Origin: Carallia brachiata
Taxonomy: Eukaryota > Streptophyta > Magnoliopsida > Malpighiales > Rhizophoraceae
Assembly: GCA_021464245.1 (NCBI GenBank)
Contig: JADCRB010000102.1
Span: 682,001 to 746,000 of the forward strand
Length of the DNA stretch: 64,000 nucleotides
Direction of reading: 5' to 3'
Part shown: positions 59,728 to 64,000 of the stretch, piece by piece
Layout: each line of letters opens with the position of its first letter
How positions within the stretch are numbered: the stretch's first letter is position 1
Program-made: the position numbers and the translations under genes
The notes under the pieces: generated by a model
Databases searched by the model: none
What the model was told of the DNA's origin: nothing
The model's input: only the letters and a program-made list of their open reading frames with translations

Positions 59728-59927
59728 CAATGGTGTGGTTAGACAGGCTTAGGGTGTTTGGGGTGAAGTAAGAGATCCTAGATTCAAGTATTATTAAGAT
59801 ATTTGGCTAGAATTAAATTTATTTAGAATTTTTCTGGATCACAAATGGCCTCATGTATAAATTATCTAATTTATTTTAGATAATGAATTATAAGGCACCA
59901 CTCTACTTACAAAAAAAAAAAAAAAAA
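59728..59927 (+). repeat. SINE-like element with poly(A) tail
   Basis: TGGTTAGACAGGCTTAGGGTG could serve as an A-box and GATCCTAGATTCAAGT as a weak B-box about 40 nt later; a poly(A) run at 59911-59927 ends it. No clear target duplication. Confidence 0.35.
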
Positions 59928-60812
59928 GATGCCTAGGTAAAGTAATTTCTTTTTATTTCTCTTGTCTAAAGACAATTTTAGGTGTCAAAGAAGAATTGCT
60001 AAATTACAATTTGACCACAATCCAATCTAAATCTATTCCAAAAATAAATTCAATCCAAATGTTAACTATTATAAGAAAATTTGGGTTTAGTAAAATATAA
60101 TTTTGCGGTGATTTTACAACTAAGATGTTTTAGTCACAAATTTAGAGTACTTTAAAGATTAAATTGCTACCACTGACCAGCGTAATTCAATGACAAAGTC
60201 ACCATCGAGGAGGTCATTCTGCGAAAATTTGAACACTCTGAATTGCAAAGTGTGAGTAAATGTACATCTGACCGCTGACAGTTATGGTAGATGTTGGTTT
60301 AACAAACAAAGTATAGTAAAGTTTGTTATTTCATAAATTTAATATACCAATCCAATTTATTGTATAGTATATTCAACGTAATTTTTTCTTAATTAAATTA
60401 TGTAATAATTACTCATGCTTTTCTATTTTTTTGATTTAAAAAAATAAAGTGTAAACCACTCAAACGGTTTTCGTTAAAATTACTGGACGACAAAAAAAAG
60501 AGGTGACATGAACTGAAAAAAAGAAAATTAATAAAAATACAAAAAGATGACTATAATTAGTAGCATTGGGCCCAAATGGTCTTCCCAAGTCCAAATCCAC
60601 CAAAAATTAATAACAGTTTCTAAAATAACTAACTCAATTGATTCCATACCTTTCAAATTTCAAATCTATAATTTATTAATAATCTCATAAATTTTCTGAC
60701 AAAAAAAATTAATTGCATAAAAATATATAATTAGAAAAAGAAAAACCAAATTAGAAGCGCAAGACATGGCCCTCTTCAACGACCCAAAAAAAAAAAAGGT
60801 TCTTAACTTAAG
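59928..60812. other. Intergenic AT-rich DNA
   Basis: No gene or element recognised. Confidence 0.45.
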
Positions 60813-61283
60813 GTTGTCAGAACCGGACCGGTCATCGAACCGGAAACATTAGTGGGTCAAGATTCAACCGGTTCAACCGGTCGAACCGGTATTTAATAAT
60901 ATATATGTGTATAAAAGTAATTATAAAAATAATATTTATAAATAGTGATTAAATATTAATTTTTCTAATTTTAAGAGATGAAATTGAAATTTTTAATAGA
61001 TTTAGGACTAAATTGAACTTTTAAATTAAAATTAATACTTAAATTATAATTTAAATAACATTTGGGGTCAAATTGTAATTTATGAATTTTTTAATTTTAT
61101 TGGACAGGTCCAACCGGTTCGGTTTTCACCGATTTTTTACCGGTTTTGACCGGTTCTTGACCGGTTTTTTCCGGTTTTGACCGGTCCGAGTCACCCTTCA
61201 AAATTTACCAAAATCGGCCCGGACCACCGGCCGGTCCCCGGTTCAACCGGTCCGACCGGCGGGTCCGGTCCGGTTCTGACAAC
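60813..61283. mobile_element. CCGG-rich nonautonomous DNA element
   Basis: Perfect 19-bp inverted ends, GTTGTCAGAACCGGACCGG, at both borders. About twenty CCGG words, mostly as ACCGGT/CCGGTT repeats, are packed into the two subterminal parts, around an AT-rich centre (60890-61100). Target duplication not certain. The family is common in plants and is noncoding. Confidence 0.7.
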
Positions 61284-62344
61284 ATTGTTAATCTTAACAC
61301 TCATGATCATTTTATTTTAATTTATATCTTTTTTTTGTCAACCATATTTTGACATGTGCAACACACATTTGATAGTTGTGAAACGATTGGTGTCTGTGAT
61401 ATAGACGCAAAAATTTGTGGAATTCAATCAAATTTTTTAATTCTTTTAAAAATTAAATTTCCATGCTTTTAAAGATATGCTAATGTGATAAAATTGATAA
61501 TTTTTTCTATTTATTTATTTAAACAATACATATCCAAAATAAAATACTCAGAATTTATTTCTTAACTAATTAAATTAAACAGAAAAACTATGTAGCTTAA
61601 CCTTATTAAAGCACATAGTGGAAAAACAAGAGGTGACACAATTTCTTCCGTCTCGTGATTCCTTTTGACAAAAAAATAAAAAATTAAAAAATTAAATAAA
61701 TAAAGATGGACAGTGGAGATTAAGAAATAGGTATATAAGTTCTCGTCCTAAAATTGAGCTACATCGTCAAGCTTTGAATTAAATTCTAAATTAGAGTTAC
61801 AACGAATCTTGTAAAAAAAATGGATACCGAATAAGTTGTAATTAGGAGTGTCAACCGATCGGTTTGACACCTATAACAAAAATAAAAATACTTTAAAAAA
61901 AAAGCCTTCAGTGGCGGCTTGACAATTTTGCCTTGGAAGAAATTTTCAGCAAAGCCGCTCATTAGAAAAGCGTGAGCTCAAAGGCTTTTTAAACAAGGAT
62001 AAATGATTATGGTCTCAAAATTTTTGTTCCAATTATTTTTTATAATGTAATAATTGTAACATTTTGTGTAATACCGATGGTAAAATCTATAATAAATTTT
62101 TTTTTTTATATATTTTATGAATATAGTTATAAAAAATTTCTTATTATTGTATTACAAATAAATTTTCGGACAAATCTCTCCTAGTTATCCAGCGATAAGT
62201 AAGGCGTCTTTATCCACCGCATCTCCGAGTGACCTGTAGACTTTACGCGAGGATAGAAGCTCGAGCACGGAAAGGCAAGCAAAGACAAAGAGCAAAGCCT
62301 CGTGGTGGTGGTCCTAGTTCTGACGCTTACGTTGGACTGTCATT
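61284..62344. other. Intergenic, with a GC-richer island
   Basis: 61900-61985 and 62170-62340 are clearly less AT-rich than their surroundings but show no recognisable protein or RNA. The rest is AT-rich. Confidence 0.4.
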
Positions 62345-62352
62345 CCTGGTAC

Positions 62353-63103
62353 TATAGTTATTAAAACTGACTAGAACATTGATTTGATTACGTGATCGAG
62401 TCAGTGGATTATTAGTTCAATTAGTAAATTATTAATTTAATTAATAGATCATTAATTCTTAAAAAAATAAATATATTAAATAATATATATAAATTTTTTT
62501 TGTACAATTTAACACAATAACTACATTTTCACAAATTAAAAAATAGTTTATACTAATCAAAATTTTGATAAAGATTTTTAAAAAATTATTTTTTAAGATC
62601 AATTGTAACATATTATTTAATATATGAACAATGTTAAATTATTACATACAGAAAAATAGATTATAAAAAGTTAAAAATTATTAAATTGTACAAAAAAAAA
62701 TATTATATAATACTGTTTAGTATTATGAAAATATTATTTTTATCATTTACACAGTAAAAAATTTAAAAAAATAAATTTTAGTGTGTAAATATTATACAAA
62801 TATTATTGTTCGAGTAGTAAAAAATGAAAAAAAATTATAATTTTTACTGTTTGAACACTGTTTATCATTAAAAAAATATTATTTTTACTATTTATACAGT
62901 AAAAAGTGAAAAAAAATTATAATTTTTTACTGTTTGACCACTGTTTATCATTAATAAAATATTATTTTTACTGTTTGCACAATAAAAAATAAAAAAAAAA
63001 TTTATTATTCAAATGATCTGGTTACTGTTTACGCGAACCGACACGACCCAGTGCCTGGGTCACCGGTCTGACCGGACAGGCTGGGCCAGGTTTAATAACT
63101 ATG
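62353..63103. mobile_element. hAT-like MITE with 8-bp target duplication and internal tandem repeats
   Basis: Flanked by CCTGGTAC at 62345-62352 and 63104-63111, a perfect duplication. The inverted ends are TATAGTTATTAAA and CATAGTTATTAAA. The right subterminal part is GC-rich (CACCGGTCTGACCGGACAGG) and the left carries CAGTGG/GATCGAGTC text. An AT-rich tandem repeat of about 83 bp (TACTGTTTGAACACTGTTTA and variants) lies at about 62835-63000. Noncoding. Confidence 0.75.
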
Positions 63104-63111
63104 CCTGGTAC

Positions 63112-64000
63112 TAAGATGGGAAACAATACAAGGAACAATTTACATGTTCTTATGTTATACTTGTAATATAATTGATTGAGATATTTTATGGTAATTTATT
63201 TGTTTGGTGTTCGAATCTCAGTAATCATGTTCTCATTCCCTAGCTTCTTAACTTCTTTTGTAACTGGAAAAAAAATGCAGATTCTGCGAGGAGTTATCAA
63301 TGTCTTCTTACTTGCAAAGTATCAATACATCGAATTTTCAATTTACCCAAAAAAAAAAAAAATAATAGCAATGCATCAAATCTTTGTTTTTTTTTTTTAA
63401 AAATGATGAAAATATTGCATTCATAAGCATAGTATTAAGTTCATCAAACCTGTTCCCCAAGACTGTTAACTACCTCCTGCATGCGCATCAATTGATTATC
63501 TCACACGCAACCATGCATGATGTTGGGATTCAATAGAAGTGTCAAACAATTGCTGAAAAAAAAAAAAATGAGTCCAATGTGATACGTGTGCCACCAAAAT
63601 TGAGGACACTTATTTTATTTTGACTTATGTCATAAGTCACGGTGGGTTCGGTTTTAACAACTTTTTAACCCTTAAAAATACAACCAAATCATTAAATATA
63701 ATTTACTTAAAAGAAAATATTAGATAACATCTTTTAAGTAGAGTTAAAGTAGTATTAAAGTAATATAAATTATTAAATATTTAAATTTAAAAAATAAAAA
63801 AAATAAATAAATTATTAAATAATATTAAATGAATCGTTATATATTGTTAGATAAATTACGTGATTATTTTAATGTTATTTAAAATTAATTTATAAAATAT
63901 ATCCTTTCTTAAATTAAGCATCATATATAATTTATTCTTAATGATTTTGATCGTTTCTATTTAATTTTAATCGACTTTGTTCAATTCAGCGAATTGGATA
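63112..64000. other. AT-rich intergenic DNA at the right edge
   Basis: No gene recognised. A TGTTCGAATCTC word at about 63208 resembles a pol III B-box but has no convincing partner. Confidence 0.45.

Noticed and set aside
1..64000. CRISPR arrays, bacterial operons, riboswitches, rRNA or tRNA genes
   Set aside because: No direct-repeat/spacer pattern, no ribosomal or tRNA cloverleaf sequence; the window is plant nuclear DNA.

Overview
This window is nuclear DNA from a flowering plant, most likely a woody eudicot. The evidence is genes with many GT-AG introns, very AT-rich intergenic DNA, plant transposon families (Athila-type Ty3/gypsy, hAT, MULE and Harbinger-like MITEs, L1-type LINEs, SINEs), and proteins resembling Arabidopsis-type SEC24A, mitochondrial citrate synthase and RBM24/38-like RNA-binding proteins. 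The citrate synthase looks closest to Citrus-type sequences as I remember them, so a rosid/malvid tree is a guess, not a result.

Layout. 1-2.6 kb: a minus-strand RRM protein gene, possibly cut by the left edge. 3-16.9 kb: gene-poor AT-rich DNA with a LINE-like poly(A) fragment (4.1-4.95 kb), a 690-bp Harbinger-like MITE (7.6-8.3 kb), an LTR-like remnant (9.2-9.7 kb), a decayed L1 reverse transcriptase (13-14.4 kb) and two unexplained exon-like fragments. 16.9-29.9 kb: a decayed minus-strand Athila-type retrotransposon, split by a 4.8-kb plus-strand hAT transposon (20687-25526) that is bounded by an 8-bp target duplication with one mismatch. 30-35.3 kb: a hAT-like MITE, a LINE RNase H remnant and a long inverted-repeat element. 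35.5-43.8 kb: a plus-strand SEC24A-like COPII coat gene with 12 coding exons. 44-46.2 kb: LINE RNase H remnant, a MULE-type MITE with a perfect 9-bp duplication, and an AT-rich foldback. 46.7-53 kb: mitochondrial citrate synthase, plus strand, 19 coding exons. 54.7-56.5 kb: a two-exon small membrane protein. 57.2-59.3 kb: a minus-strand three-exon 145-residue coiled-coil protein. 59.3-64 kb: intergenic DNA with two more MITEs.

The five genes appear independent; there is no operon logic. The most notable points are a textbook U12-type (minor spliceosome) intron and a GC-AG intron in the SEC24 gene; isolated one-base indels in otherwise well-conserved exons of SEC24 (three) and citrate synthase (one), which could be assembly errors or real lesions; the dated nest of hAT inside Athila; and a dense TGCAG motif array in the hAT 5' region. 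I found no clear evidence of a new multi-gene system.
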